Assembly: GCA_009780585.1 (NCBI GenBank)
Contig: WQZS01000010.1
Location: 45,753 to 109,752 of the forward strand
Direction of reading: 5' to 3'
DNA from: Defluviitaleaceae bacterium
Lineage (GTDB): Bacteria; Bacillota; Clostridia; Lachnospirales; WQUN01
Length of the DNA stretch: 64,000 nt
Shown here piece by piece: positions 44,738-54,381 of the stretch (position 1 is the first letter of the stretch; each line of letters begins with the position of its first letter). The notes below the pieces were generated by a model. The model ran no database searches and had not been told where the DNA came from. It saw nothing but the letters and a program-made list of their open reading frames with translations. Both the position numbers and the translations under genes were made by a program.

Positions 44738-45643
44738 TTACAGGGGAATTTCCCTGTCCGTAATTCCCGCGGTACAAATATAATGCCGTTCGCTTTCCGG
44801 CATCCCCAACGTATACGGGCACGGTTCCGCGAACGCGCCGGAGGTACCTTTCACCGAAGCGTTCCCCCGCGAAACCGTAACGCAAGCGAATACGGCCTCC
44901 TCATACGGCACGACGCAATTGATATACGGATATGCCTTTTCGGTTGCGTCATCGTAGCGGGCGTACCTGTATTCCCACCCCACCCAATGGCAGGAAATGC
45001 TGTTGATATCCAAACAGGGTACGCCCGCGAAGTACTGCATGCCGTCGAGGTGCGTATGGCCGTTGATGCTTAGGCATACGCGTTTTTTATCGGCGTTTAT
45101 GCGGGTGATAAACCGTGCAACACGGTCGTGGTTTTCGATGCCGCCTTCGTATAAAGGATGGTGAGAAAGGAGTATCGCCGGTTTGCCGGAGGATAAAATT
45201 TCCGCTTCCAACCACGCGAGCTGTCCTTCCGATATAGAGGGTTCCGGGCCTTCGCTTGTGTCAAGCGCGGCGAAGAGGTAACCGTTAACCTCAAATGAAT
45301 GGAAGGTGTGCGGCATCCCCATAAAATCAACGAATACACCCTTCGGACAGGCGTCCGAATCGTGGTTGCCCATAACATGGTAAACGGGTATGCCGCAACC
45401 GTTAAGCAACGCGAGGATTTCGCGCTTTTCTTCGTCCCGTTCGCAGTAGAACCATTTATCCTTGCGTAGCGCGACGCCGTTTTTTATCAGAAAATCGTTC
45501 GGCGGATACATAATATCGCCTAAGTTGAGGATAAAATCGGCGCGTTCCTTTTCGGCGGCCTCGATGACCGCCCGCACCCTCCTTACGGCGTCGAACATGA
45601 TGTCCACATGCAAATCGGCGAACGCGATAAATTTAACGGACAT
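44738..45643 (-). CDS. Metallophosphoesterase (CpdA-like)
   Basis: 301 residues. The calcineurin-type motifs are FADLHVD (D and H), LNLGDIM, GNHDSD, LLSHHPLYE and INGHTHLDG. Two metal ions hydrolyse phosphoesters; the closest named relatives are cAMP phosphodiesterases and purple acid phosphatases. There is no signal peptide, so it is cytosolic. Start ATG 45643 has AAGGGG 7 bases upstream; TTG 45649 has no such support. It overlaps the beta-helix gene by 11 bases. Confidence 0.87.
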   Translation of the reverse strand: MSVKFIAFADLHVDIMFDAVRRVRAVIEAAEKERADFILNLGDIMYPPNDFLIKNGVALRKDKWFYCERDEEKREILALLNGCGIPVYHVMGNHDSDACPKGVFVDFMGMPHTFHSFEVNGYLFAALDTSEGPEPSISEGQLAWLEAEILSSGKPAILLSHHPLYEGGIENHDRVARFITRINADKKRVCLSINGHTHLDGMQYFAGVPCLDINSISCHWVGWEYRYARYDDATEKAYPYINCVVPYEEAVFACVTVSRGNASVKGTSGAFAEPCPYTLGMPESERHYICTAGITDREIPL

Positions 45644-47468
45644 GAACAAACCCCTTGGTTTGCGCCTTTTCGGGCTTGCCTTGGGTGAAGGTGCCGTTTT
45701 TATCCCGTTTCGTTTTACCTTTATATTGTTCGAATGTCCTGTGGTCGTTTGTGATCCAGCGCCATCTCAGCTTCGCGGCGTCGCTGTAATAACGGTTGCC
45801 TTCGAATTCCACCGCCCTCGTATTCTTTATGTTTATGAAAAACCCCGACGACGAATAGATAATATTATCGCGGAACACCCTGCGCCCCGTACCCGCGTAG
45901 TCCACATTGGGGGAAGTTATAGCGGGCTGTTTGCCGTCCGCGGGGTTTGAATAGATAAAGTTATCGTGGAAGTCGAAGCCGTCGATCTTCCCCCCATTCC
46001 ATGTGAGGAAGTAAACCTCGCCCCAGCCCACAACTTGGTTGTTGCCGAAGTAATTGTGCCTGATGACCGTGTTTGACGTGATATGTTCGTCGGGTTCGGG
46101 CATCCCTTCGTAGTAGCCCGCGCCGAATACGCTGATGCCGTAGGTGTCGTTGTCGTGGGCATAGTTGTATTCGTAGGTGTTGTTCTTGCAATAGAAGTCG
46201 ATGTCGAACGCGCCGCCGTCCGTGCCGTGCATGGGGCTGTGCGCGAAGGACGCGTCGTTGCCCGTAACGAGCGCGTCGGTACAGCGCCACGTCCATATGG
46301 AATTGGGGGAATAACCCACGTTGACGGGTGACTTGCCCGTGTGGAAGGCGACGTTGTCCTTGATCAAAACGTTTTTGGAACACATGACGAGGATGCCGTC
46401 GTGGCCCACGTCATGTACGAAGCAATTTTGTACGATAATATTTTCGCCGCGTTTTTTCGTCCCGTACGCGCTGCACACGAATATCCCTTCGCCGCGGGTC
46501 GTGTTGTACGCCTCGCAGTTTTCGATCAGTACGTTGTCCCAATGCACGGTTGCGGTATGGGTGGTGCGGGCGTCGTACACGTTGAAGCAAATCGGCCCCG
46601 AATAGGCGTCGTCCTTACGGCTCGGCCATTCCTGCCCGACTTCGTACACGGAGCAATTCCTAACCGTAAAGCCCGAATAGACATGCCCGTCATCCCTGTC
46701 CGAGCCGACGAAGATGCCCCATATCCGCCCGCCGGTTATGTTAATGCCGTCAATGACCCACCCGCTTGTGTTGTACAGGACGATCCCGCCCGCGTCGCGC
46801 CACGCGTTGATAACGGGGCGCGGACCCTCCCCGCAGGAAGTTACCGTGATGGGTTTATCCGCCGTGCCCGCGCCCAACGGCGCGAACATGCCGTAAAAGA
46901 CCTTACCCCGCGCGAGCTTGATTACGTCGCCCGGTTTAAACGTCTTCGTTTTGATCGCGTCATATTCCTCCTGGGTTTGGATGCAATAAACGCCGTCCGC
47001 GGCTTGGCCGCCGCACTCGCACGGCAGAGCGGGGCCTTCCTCGGGTGTGTGGGTGAAGTAGGGGAGCTTTAACTCGACGTTTTTATCGAAGCGGTGCGCG
47101 CGGTAATCGGGCTCGCCCAGCAGCGACTCGACGGCGAAGGCGAGCGTATAGGCGCGCGGTATACCGGCGCAGCGCCATACAGCCTCCCCCGTATCCGACA
47201 GCAGGACAAGCAGCGGCGTATGCTCGGCTTCATACCTGTCAACCAGCGCGCGCGCGTCCTTGATAAATCCGAGTTCACCCAACGCCGCGTCGTATATGAA
47301 GTTACCGTCCGCCGTGCCTTTCGCGTCCGCCAATTTAACCGTAAGGCCCGCGCCGCGGTAATGCGCCTGCATACTTTTGCAAAAATTGACCAGCCCCCGC
47401 ACTTCAGCGTCCGCGCGGTATTGCGCCGCGTCGATAAAGACCAACAAAGTATTATTAAACCCTTCCAT
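45633..47468 (-). CDS. Right-handed beta-helix protein with N-terminal thioredoxin-fold-like domain
   Basis: 611 residues, no signal peptide. Residues about 5-110 resemble a redoxin/thioredoxin-like fold (NTLLVFIDAAQYRADAEV and LVLLSDTGEAVWRCAGIPRAYTL), but with no active CxxC. A Cys-rich hinge (CECGGQ) leads to about 450 residues of beta-helix rungs (NTSGWVIDGINITGG, GENIIVQNCFVHDVGHDGI, TYEYNYAHDNDTYGISVFG), the fold of pectate lyases. An intracellular or non-classically exported lyase, or a binding scaffold, is possible. GGAGG precedes the ATG, and it is the first gene of the minus-strand operon. Confidence 0.75.
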   Translation of the reverse strand: MEGFNNTLLVFIDAAQYRADAEVRGLVNFCKSMQAHYRGAGLTVKLADAKGTADGNFIYDAALGELGFIKDARALVDRYEAEHTPLLVLLSDTGEAVWRCAGIPRAYTLAFAVESLLGEPDYRAHRFDKNVELKLPYFTHTPEEGPALPCECGGQAADGVYCIQTQEEYDAIKTKTFKPGDVIKLARGKVFYGMFAPLGAGTADKPITVTSCGEGPRPVINAWRDAGGIVLYNTSGWVIDGINITGGRIWGIFVGSDRDDGHVYSGFTVRNCSVYEVGQEWPSRKDDAYSGPICFNVYDARTTHTATVHWDNVLIENCEAYNTTRGEGIFVCSAYGTKKRGENIIVQNCFVHDVGHDGILVMCSKNVLIKDNVAFHTGKSPVNVGYSPNSIWTWRCTDALVTGNDASFAHSPMHGTDGGAFDIDFYCKNNTYEYNYAHDNDTYGISVFGAGYYEGMPEPDEHITSNTVIRHNYFGNNQVVGWGEVYFLTWNGGKIDGFDFHDNFIYSNPADGKQPAITSPNVDYAGTGRRVFRDNIIYSSSGFFINIKNTRAVEFEGNRYYSDAAKLRWRWITNDHRTFEQYKGKTKRDKNGTFTQGKPEKAQTKGFVHVR

Positions 47469-47516
47469 AACGAACCTCCATCGGATTATATTTGGAATTA
47501 TTTGCGAAGCGGCTTA

Positions 47517-47560
47517 AATATAGTGAAATTGTTTACATAATGCAATAGTATCGCCATAAT
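47517..47560. promoter_or_regulatory. Divergent overlapping promoters of the beta-helix and solute-binding protein genes
   Basis: Plus strand: TTTACA (47532-47537), 17 bases, CATAAT (47555-47560). Minus strand: TTGCAT (47545-47540), 17 bases, TATATT (47522-47517). The two cannot be occupied at once, so the operons may be mutually exclusive or co-controlled. Confidence 0.55.
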
Positions 47561-47627
47561 AATATGTATGGATTGACAAAAGAAGCATAAATATGGTACA
47601 CAGTTATCATCATTTTTAACAAACATT

Positions 47628-47654
47628 AACTTCTGTCCTATTAGGTCCGAAGTT
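47628..47654 (+). repeat. 27-base palindrome in the leader of the solute-binding protein gene
   Basis: Arms AACTTCTGTCC and GGTCCGAAGTT surround TATTA. It has the same length, AACTT/AAGTT ends and CCTAxTAGG centre as the duplicated palindromes at 36778-36804 and 36831-36857 (19 of 27 positions alike). It may be a shared operator or an RNA hairpin. Confidence 0.55.
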
Positions 47655-47685
47655 AAAAAGCTCCGCCAAAAAGAGGAGGATTTAC

Positions 47686-49470
47686 ATGTTAAGGAAAATC
47701 AACCGGCTTTTGCCGGTCTGCCTCATGCTTGCGCTGGTTGTAACCGTCGCGGCTTGCGGCAGGGGGAACAACGACCCCGAACCCACACCGGGCGGTACGC
47801 CCCAGCAAACCGCGACCCCGGCCCCCGCGCCCACGCCGCAGTTGCAAGAGACGGTAATCGACCCCGTGGAGCCCGAGCTTAACCTCGTGATTGTGCCCCC
47901 GGCGAGCGCCGACCCGGTATCCGGCCCCAATGTGGGCCCGCGCACGGCCTCCGGCTTCCAGCCGCTTTCAACGCTGCCCGCCGATACGGTGGGTGAAATT
48001 ACCATTTTAGCGGGCGGGGACCACGGCTTGTTCAGGGACATCGTTAACAACCCGCCGGAATTCACATCCGACAACTGGGGCGCGCTGCTGGTTAACTATA
48101 CGGCGGCGAAAGCCTTCAACGAACTGTACCCCAACGTCATCTTTAACGTTATGAGCGTAAATTACTATAAGAATACGGATGAAGTCACGTTCTCCCAAGG
48201 GCTGCTTAATTCACAGGCCCAATGGGGTATTTTACCCGACATTTGGGAAACGCATAGTTTGGTCCTCCATGTCCTGCAGGGCGAGGTTTCCGACCTGTCC
48301 CGCTACAGGAACGAAGCGTCCTTCGGCGTATTCAACCCCGCGCTGATGGACATGATGAACTACAACGGCGCGCAAATGGGCTTACCCGCGTGGTTCGGCT
48401 CATGGGCAACGACAATCAACATCGACCTTGCGGAATCCTTGAACATCCCGGTTCCGCCGCTCAATTGGAATTATGACCAGTACGTGGATTTCATTTCCCA
48501 GGCCGACATGGTAAACGTAATCGGCGACATACAAACGATCGGTTCGTGGCTGGGCATCGGCGCGAGGGACATCGCCTGGAGCGCGACCCATAACGGCTAC
48601 GTCAACTTCGATACCCCGGAAGTAAGGCGTTTGATTGACCTTGAGCACCGCACGGGGGCGTTTACCGTATACCCCAGCAATTGGAATGTACAGTCCGTAG
48701 AAACGCTGTTGAACGAATATTGGTGGTGGGCCCCTTACATGTTCGCCAGTGACGTGCTGCTGGCCAACAGTTGGGGCGGTTGGGACTACGGCAACCACGC
48801 CAACCCCGGCGGAGGGAATGCGTGGGCTTTATACATGCCCGGCCGTTGGGACATGTGGCCCGTGCCCGGTTCCGGTGAAATGGGGCCGTCGCTGTCTACG
48901 GTATTCGACCCCGTCGTAATCCGCAACTTCACGGGGCAAGCCAACGCGGATTTGCAACTGGACCTCACCTACGCCTTTGCCGCTTTCCTGTACGGCAGCG
49001 TTGAAGGTACCCGCGCGCGCCACGTTGAAGGCGTATATGTGACCAACGAAGAAGGCGAACGCGTATTCTACACCTCCGTCAGCGACTCCTGGCCGGTGGT
49101 ACGCGCCCCGTACTTCGACCAACACATGGAAATTTGGTATGAAAGCCAATCCGACTTGTTCCGCACCCTGCCCGGCTTCCAAAACATCCTGCGTCTGCTT
49201 GCGGAGGGGCAAATTTGGAACATGGACGCGCGTACCTTCCCCGATGAATTTGTCAGGGATGGCCAAATCGTAAACGCGTTCGCGGATTGGAACGACCGCA
49301 TGGAGGAAAGCGTAGCGGGCGTACCCTTCTCCGACCCCGCGTGGCCCGACCGCGTAAAAGCAAGGCTGGCCGAATGGACGGAAACGACCAACCACGGCTT
49401 GCAATTGGCCAACCAAGCCATCCGCGACGCGATGGCACGCTTCTACGGCTACGAATTCAGGTATGAATAA
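47686..49470 (+). CDS. Extracellular sugar-binding lipoprotein (ABC importer)
   Basis: 594 residues. The lipobox is VAAC (Cys24), followed by a Pro/Thr linker (PTPGGTPQQTATPAPAPTP). The body is a family 1 solute-binding fold: ILAGGDHGLF, MGLPAWFGSWATTINIDLA, and a Trp-rich stretch (YWWWAPYMF, MPGRWDMWPVP) typical of oligosaccharide pockets. It captures sugars outside the cell and gives them to the permeases downstream. AGGAGG lies before the ATG. A terminator follows, so this gene should be expressed more highly than the rest. Confidence 0.88.
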   Translation: MLRKINRLLPVCLMLALVVTVAACGRGNNDPEPTPGGTPQQTATPAPAPTPQLQETVIDPVEPELNLVIVPPASADPVSGPNVGPRTASGFQPLSTLPADTVGEITILAGGDHGLFRDIVNNPPEFTSDNWGALLVNYTAAKAFNELYPNVIFNVMSVNYYKNTDEVTFSQGLLNSQAQWGILPDIWETHSLVLHVLQGEVSDLSRYRNEASFGVFNPALMDMMNYNGAQMGLPAWFGSWATTINIDLAESLNIPVPPLNWNYDQYVDFISQADMVNVIGDIQTIGSWLGIGARDIAWSATHNGYVNFDTPEVRRLIDLEHRTGAFTVYPSNWNVQSVETLLNEYWWWAPYMFASDVLLANSWGGWDYGNHANPGGGNAWALYMPGRWDMWPVPGSGEMGPSLSTVFDPVVIRNFTGQANADLQLDLTYAFAAFLYGSVEGTRARHVEGVYVTNEEGERVFYTSVSDSWPVVRAPYFDQHMEIWYESQSDLFRTLPGFQNILRLLAEGQIWNMDARTFPDEFVRDGQIVNAFADWNDRMEESVAGVPFSDPAWPDRVKARLAEWTETTNHGLQLANQAIRDAMARFYGYEFRYE

Positions 49471-49492
49471 ACGGACAGATTAAATTGGAATT

Positions 49493-49527
49493 GGGAGGGG
49501 GAGGAAAACTTCCTCCTCCCGGTTTTT
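49493..49527 (+). terminator. Terminator between the two binding-protein genes
   Basis: An 11-base-pair G/C-rich stem (GGGAG...GAGGAA with TTCCTCCTCCC) is followed by GGTTTTTA. Partial read-through would set a high ratio of binding protein to permease. Confidence 0.75.
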
Positions 49528-49560
49528 ACATATCTTATTTTCCCTTGGATGTGATGGCGG

Positions 49561-52536
49561 ATGAAAGACAAAATCGTACCTAAACTTAAGGTATTCCTGT
49601 TTGTCATCATTCCCGTTTTGGTCGTCGTTTTCGCTTACCGCGCCGCCGGAATGCGCCGTGTCAATCAATTTTTGGCCGATACGGCCGACCCTGCCTTATA
49701 TACCGCGGCCGTTGATTTAATTAACCGTACGCTGGTTAACTTCGATTTCAATTATTTCCATTACCAAGCGCGGCACCCCCACGCGCGCCCTGCCGCGGGC
49801 GGGGACATTGCCGCTTTCAGCGCAAACGGGGACGGCCACGCGGTGCTTGCGCGCGGCGAAGCCCTGGATTTACGCGTCACCGTACCCGAAACGGGTTTAT
49901 ATAACATCTATGTAAATTACCGGATACCGGGGGAAACGCTCCTGCCCGTTACCGTATCGCTGTATATAAACGGGCAGCTCCCTTTTAGGGAAAGCCGTAC
50001 GCTGGACTTGCCCTTTATTTTCAAGGACGAGCATAAAAATTACGAACTCGACCGCTTCGGCGACGAAATGCTGCCCCCGCAAATCCGCGTACGCGACTGG
50101 CGCGGGCAGCAGTTGTTCGATTCCAACTACGTGTCGCTGATGCCGCTGGAATATTACCTGGAAGCGGGCGAGCATGAGATAAGCCTGCGTAATATCGTGC
50201 GCAGCGATGTGTGGATACGGGACGTAATCTTCAAACCCGCGCGGGTATTACCCACACACGAGGAATATATTGCGCAAATGGTCGCCCAACACGGCGTCCC
50301 TTACGAAGCGGGTGAGCCTTTTATGCAAGCCCTCACCGCAAATGAATACGCCTTTACCGTATCGTCGGACATCGCTGTGCGGAGTTGGAACGACCCGTCC
50401 TTCGCGCGTTTTTCCAACCGTTCGCTGTTGATTAACTTCGCGTTTTACCATTTATTCGGCTCGGAGGTCGCGTTTGAGTTTACCGTACCGCGCGCGGGCT
50501 TTTACAGCGTCGCCTTCCATTACGGCAACCCCTACGTGGAAGCGAGCCATTTCCATAACATCATGGTCAACGGGGAAATCCCCTCCGCATCCTTCGCCGC
50601 CGTGGAGGCAACCGCCACAGGCATGAATTTGGGCAACCTGGAAATCCTTGATGATAATGGTAAACCATTACGGGTATTTTTGCATGAAGGCAGCAATATC
50701 ATATCCATCAAGGGCGTGCGCGGCCCGTACGCGTCCGTCATCGACGATTTGCAAACGCTTTTGCTCCACATAAGCGAATTTATACTGGACGTGCGCAAGA
50801 TCACCGGCGCGGAGGTGGACACCAACCGTACGTGGCGTTTGACCCGCTACCTGCCCAACACCGTACCCTTCCTGGAAGCGTATCAAGTGATCTTAGAAGA
50901 ATCCATCCGCCGCATCGAGCCTTATATGGCGTCGGGCATCCATTCCGATGTGATTGCGTCATTAATCGACGCGGTTTCGCATATCCGCTTTATGCTTGTG
51001 TTCCCCGACGAGCTGCCCCTGCATTTGGAACTGCTGGCGGGTGAAGCGGGCTCGGTCATGGACTATATTTCCCACGCGCTAAACTTCATCATGTACCAGA
51101 ATATGGTGTTCAGCCAAGTGTTCGTATACAACGATTATCCGTTGCCGAGGGCGAACCTGTCCTTCCCCCGGCGGGTTGCGTCGATTACCGAGCAGATTTG
51201 GCTGTCCTTCGTAAGCGACCGTTACCGCGTCGTACCCGATCCGGAAATATTGAATGTGTGGGTCAACCTTTCCCCCATGCATATCAACACCTTGCAATCC
51301 ATGATAGACGGCGACTTTACGCGGCGCACGGGTATCGACGTGCGCGTATCGCTCATCCCCGACCTTAACCGCTTGGTGCTTGCCAACGCCGCGGGGGAAA
51401 CGCCCGACATCGCCATGGGGCTTTCCGCGGGGGGCGCGTTTAACTTATCCTCACGCAACGCGTTGCATGACTTGTCCTTGCAGCCCGACTTTTGGCAAGT
51501 GGCGTCGCGCTTCCCGCCGGGGTCGTTGGTGTCTTATATATTCAACGAGGGCGTGTTCGCCGTGCCCGACCAAATCAACTTTAACGCGCTGGTGTACCGC
51601 ACGGACGTGTTTAATTCGTTGGGCTTAGCCGTACCCGACACATGGAACGACGTCATCGATATCCTGCCCGAATTGCAACGCTTCGGCATGGACTTCTACC
51701 ATAATATCGCGTTCGTGGACGGTTTTAAGGGCTTCCCGAACACCGTGCCCATGATTTATCAGCACGGCGGTTCCCTGTACGCGGAGAACGGCTTGGCCTC
51801 CGTGATTACTTCGCCGGAGTCGATGGCGGGCATACGCTTTTTGAGTTCACTCTTTACCTACCATGCCTTGCCCACGACGGTGGCGTCGTTTTTCAACTCC
51901 TTCAGGACGTCGCTTGTCCCCATCGGCATCGTGGACAACATGACCTATAACATGATACGGAACGGCGCGCCCGAACTGGAGGGCCTATGGTCGTTGGCAC
52001 CCCCGCCGGGCATAACGGACGCGAACGGCGAGGTACAGCGTTGGTTCGTGACCGAAAGCAATTCGGCTTGCGTCATCTTCGCCGATTCGCCCCATATCGA
52101 CGCGGCGTGGGAATTTATCAAGTGGTGGACATCCACGCCCGTGCAAGCGGGCTTCGCAAACACCATGCAAACGCTGTACGGGCGGACGTTTATGTGGTTC
52201 TCCTCCAACATGGAAGCGCTTGCGCAAGCGCCGATTAACCCCGACGACTTGGACGTCATCCTCGACCAAATCGAATGGCTGCGCACCGTACCCTTTACCC
52301 CGGGCTTCTATGAGCTGGAGCGCGGCTTGTCGAACATATGGAACACCATCGTCTTTGACGGCACGCCGCCGCGCAACGCGGTTGATTCGGCGATGCCGAC
52401 CATTAACCGCGAACTGACGCGCAAGATGCGCGAGCTGGGCTTCGTAAACGCGGCGGGATACCAAACGCGCCCGTACGTCGTGCGGGAAATTGATTGGGTA
52501 ATCGAAATGCTTGAGCGGTACGGGGGGGTGAGGTGA
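49561..52536 (+). CDS. Large extracellular solute-binding protein with two N-terminal carbohydrate-binding-like modules
   Basis: 991 residues. A signal-anchor (11-28) without lipobox is followed by two beta-rich modules (about 90-250 and 265-420; [20 protein letters not shown] and [20 protein letters not shown] share a pattern), then a helical part. The solute-binding domain runs from about 560 ([54 protein letters not shown]). It resembles the truncated protein at the left edge of the window. It probably holds glycan on the cell surface and delivers it to the permeases. It opens a seven-gene operon (next gene overlaps by 1 base). Confidence 0.85.
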   Translation: MKDKIVPKLKVFLFVIIPVLVVVFAYRAAGMRRVNQFLADTADPALYTAAVDLINRTLVNFDFNYFHYQARHPHARPAAGGDIAAFSANGDGHAVLARGEALDLRVTVPETGLYNIYVNYRIPGETLLPVTVSLYINGQLPFRESRTLDLPFIFKDEHKNYELDRFGDEMLPPQIRVRDWRGQQLFDSNYVSLMPLEYYLEAGEHEISLRNIVRSDVWIRDVIFKPARVLPTHEEYIAQMVAQHGVPYEAGEPFMQALTANEYAFTVSSDIAVRSWNDPSFARFSNRSLLINFAFYHLFGSEVAFEFTVPRAGFYSVAFHYGNPYVEASHFHNIMVNGEIPSASFAAVEATATGMNLGNLEILDDNGKPLRVFLHEGSNIISIKGVRGPYASVIDDLQTLLLHISEFILDVRKITGAEVDTNRTWRLTRYLPNTVPFLEAYQVILEESIRRIEPYMASGIHSDVIASLIDAVSHIRFMLVFPDELPLHLELLAGEAGSVMDYISHALNFIMYQNMVFSQVFVYNDYPLPRANLSFPRRVASITEQIWLSFVSDRYRVVPDPEILNVWVNLSPMHINTLQSMIDGDFTRRTGIDVRVSLIPDLNRLVLANAAGETPDIAMGLSAGGAFNLSSRNALHDLSLQPDFWQVASRFPPGSLVSYIFNEGVFAVPDQINFNALVYRTDVFNSLGLAVPDTWNDVIDILPELQRFGMDFYHNIAFVDGFKGFPNTVPMIYQHGGSLYAENGLASVITSPESMAGIRFLSSLFTYHALPTTVASFFNSFRTSLVPIGIVDNMTYNMIRNGAPELEGLWSLAPPPGITDANGEVQRWFVTESNSACVIFADSPHIDAAWEFIKWWTSTPVQAGFANTMQTLYGRTFMWFSSNMEALAQAPINPDDLDVILDQIEWLRTVPFTPGFYELERGLSNIWNTIVFDGTPPRNAVDSAMPTINRELTRKMRELGFVNAAGYQTRPYVVREIDWVIEMLERYGGVR

Positions 52537-53471
52537 TGGAGGGCGTTGAAAATAAAAAGATAAGGAAGTATTCACGCGACCGCAGGATAGAGTTCTTTTC
52601 GTCGCTTGGGATGCTGGCACCTTACGCGATTTTGTTTACGCTGTTTATCGCCGTGCCCGTCGTTATCGCCATCGGCTTGTCCTTCACCGTGTTCGACGCG
52701 GTGCAGCGCCCGACCTTCGCGGGGATGCTCAACTATATTACGCTGTTGACGCAGGATGAAATCTTTGTACGGCACGTACTGCCCAACACGTTTTTGTTTT
52801 CCATTATCGTGGGGCCGGGCGGGTTTATTTTGTCCTTTATGATGGCATGGCTGTTATCGCAGATACAAAAAGGGCCGCGTACGGTTATCGCCTTAATCGT
52901 ATACGCGCCGTCCATGGTTGGCGGTGTGTTCGTGCCTGTCATATGGCGGATGATTTTTTCCGGCGACCGCCGAGGTTTGGTTAACGCGGCGTTGATCAAT
53001 TGGGGGATTGTCGAACAGCCTATCCAGTTCCTGTTAAGCCCTACGTGGATAATGCCCATTATTATATTGGTTACGCTGTGGTCGAGCATGGGCATCGGCT
53101 TCCTGGCGCTGTTGGCGGGTATATTGAACATTAATGAGGAATATTACGAAGCCGCGTACATCGACGGCTTGAACAACCGCTTCCAGGAAATCGTGTACGT
53201 AACCATCCCCAACATGCGCCCTCAAATGCTCTTCGGCGCGATTATGAGCATCGTGGGCGCGTTTACCGCGGGCGCTATCGGCGTGCAGTTAACGAACGTG
53301 AACCCCACGCCCCAATACGCGGGGCAGTTAATCCTAAACCATATCGACGATTTCGGTTTGATCCGCTTCGAGATGGGATACGCGGCGGCGTTGAGCGTGG
53401 TACTTTTGCTGATGATTTGGTTCTTTTCCAAGCTGTCCTATTCCTTGTTCGGGGAGAAGCCTGATGAATAG
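52536..53471 (+). CDS. ABC sugar importer permease, MalF-type (first pair)
   Basis: 311 residues, six membrane segments. The EAA loop that docks the ATPase is [20 protein letters not shown]. The upstream stop overlaps the start by one base (TGATG); a GTG at 52533 is also possible. It forms a pair with the next gene, and no ATPase is encoded nearby, as is usual for MsmX-dependent importers. Confidence 0.9.
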   Translation: MEGVENKKIRKYSRDRRIEFFSSLGMLAPYAILFTLFIAVPVVIAIGLSFTVFDAVQRPTFAGMLNYITLLTQDEIFVRHVLPNTFLFSIIVGPGGFILSFMMAWLLSQIQKGPRTVIALIVYAPSMVGGVFVPVIWRMIFSGDRRGLVNAALINWGIVEQPIQFLLSPTWIMPIIILVTLWSSMGIGFLALLAGILNINEEYYEAAYIDGLNNRFQEIVYVTIPNMRPQMLFGAIMSIVGAFTAGAIGVQLTNVNPTPQYAGQLILNHIDDFGLIRFEMGYAAALSVVLLLMIWFFSKLSYSLFGEKPDE

Positions 53472-54354
53472 ACGAAGACGTTCCAAATTCGCCGGGACCA
53501 AGATAAACCCGACCACCTTCCATCGGTCGCAGGTAAAGTTTTACTTGATACTCCTGCCCATATGCGTCTTTATGGCTGTGCCGATTATCTTCGTCATCGG
53601 GCAGGCGTTTAAATCGCTGGGTGAGCTTTTTATGTTCCCGCCTTCGATTATCCCCCTGCGCCCCACCACCATAAATTTCCGCACGTTGTTCCTCCAGTCG
53701 TCGATTATGGCCATCCCCATGTGGCGCTTTTTGATTAATACGCTGATTGTGGCGGTTTCCGTGGTTGCGCTTAACATGGTCGTCACCGTTTCGGGCGCGT
53801 ATGTACTTTCCAAGAAAAAGTACCGCTTCACCCGAGTATTTTTCAAGATGAACCAAGTGGCGCTTATGTTCGTGGCTACGGCGGTGACAATTCCCCGTTA
53901 CCTCGTCGTTTCCAACATCGGTATTATGAATACTTTCTTCGGGCATATCCTGCCCATTATGGCGATTCCCGTAGGGCTTTTCCTGTTGAAGCAGTTCATT
54001 GACGTGTTGCCCGACGCGCTGTTCGAAGCGGCGAAAATCGACGGCGCTAACGACTTCTACATCGTAAAGAGCATCGTCATCCCCCTAACGAAGCCCGCCC
54101 TCGCCACCATGGCCATCCTCTCCTTCCAAATGACCTGGGGCAATACGGAAACCTCCAACCTCTTTACCACCGAGGAAGCGATGCGGACACTTGCCTATTT
54201 CTTCAATTCTTTAATTGCGGGTGCGGCGTCGGTCATCGGCGGCGCGGGTATCGCGGCGGCGGCGGGGTTGATTATGTTTGTCCCCAACTTGATTATATTC
54301 ATCTTTATGCAGTCCAAGGTAATGAGTACGATGACGCATTCGGGGATTAAATAA
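53464..54354 (+). CDS. ABC sugar importer permease, MalG-type (first pair)
   Basis: 296 residues, six membrane segments, EAA loop [19 protein letters not shown]. It overlaps the MalF-type gene by 8 bases. The N-terminal basic stretch (MNRRRRSKF) is cytosolic. It is the second half of the first permease pair. Confidence 0.9.
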   Translation: MNRRRRSKFAGTKINPTTFHRSQVKFYLILLPICVFMAVPIIFVIGQAFKSLGELFMFPPSIIPLRPTTINFRTLFLQSSIMAIPMWRFLINTLIVAVSVVALNMVVTVSGAYVLSKKKYRFTRVFFKMNQVALMFVATAVTIPRYLVVSNIGIMNTFFGHILPIMAIPVGLFLLKQFIDVLPDALFEAAKIDGANDFYIVKSIVIPLTKPALATMAILSFQMTWGNTETSNLFTTEEAMRTLAYFFNSLIAGAASVIGGAGIAAAAGLIMFVPNLIIFIFMQSKVMSTMTHSGIK

Positions 54355-54381
54355 CGTTAAGGACGGAAAGCGGGTGAAGCC

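Noticed and set aside
46341..47072. Plus-strand ORF (243 codons) opposite the beta-helix gene
   Set aside because: No ribosome binding site and no domain; the opposite strand has clear beta-helix rungs.
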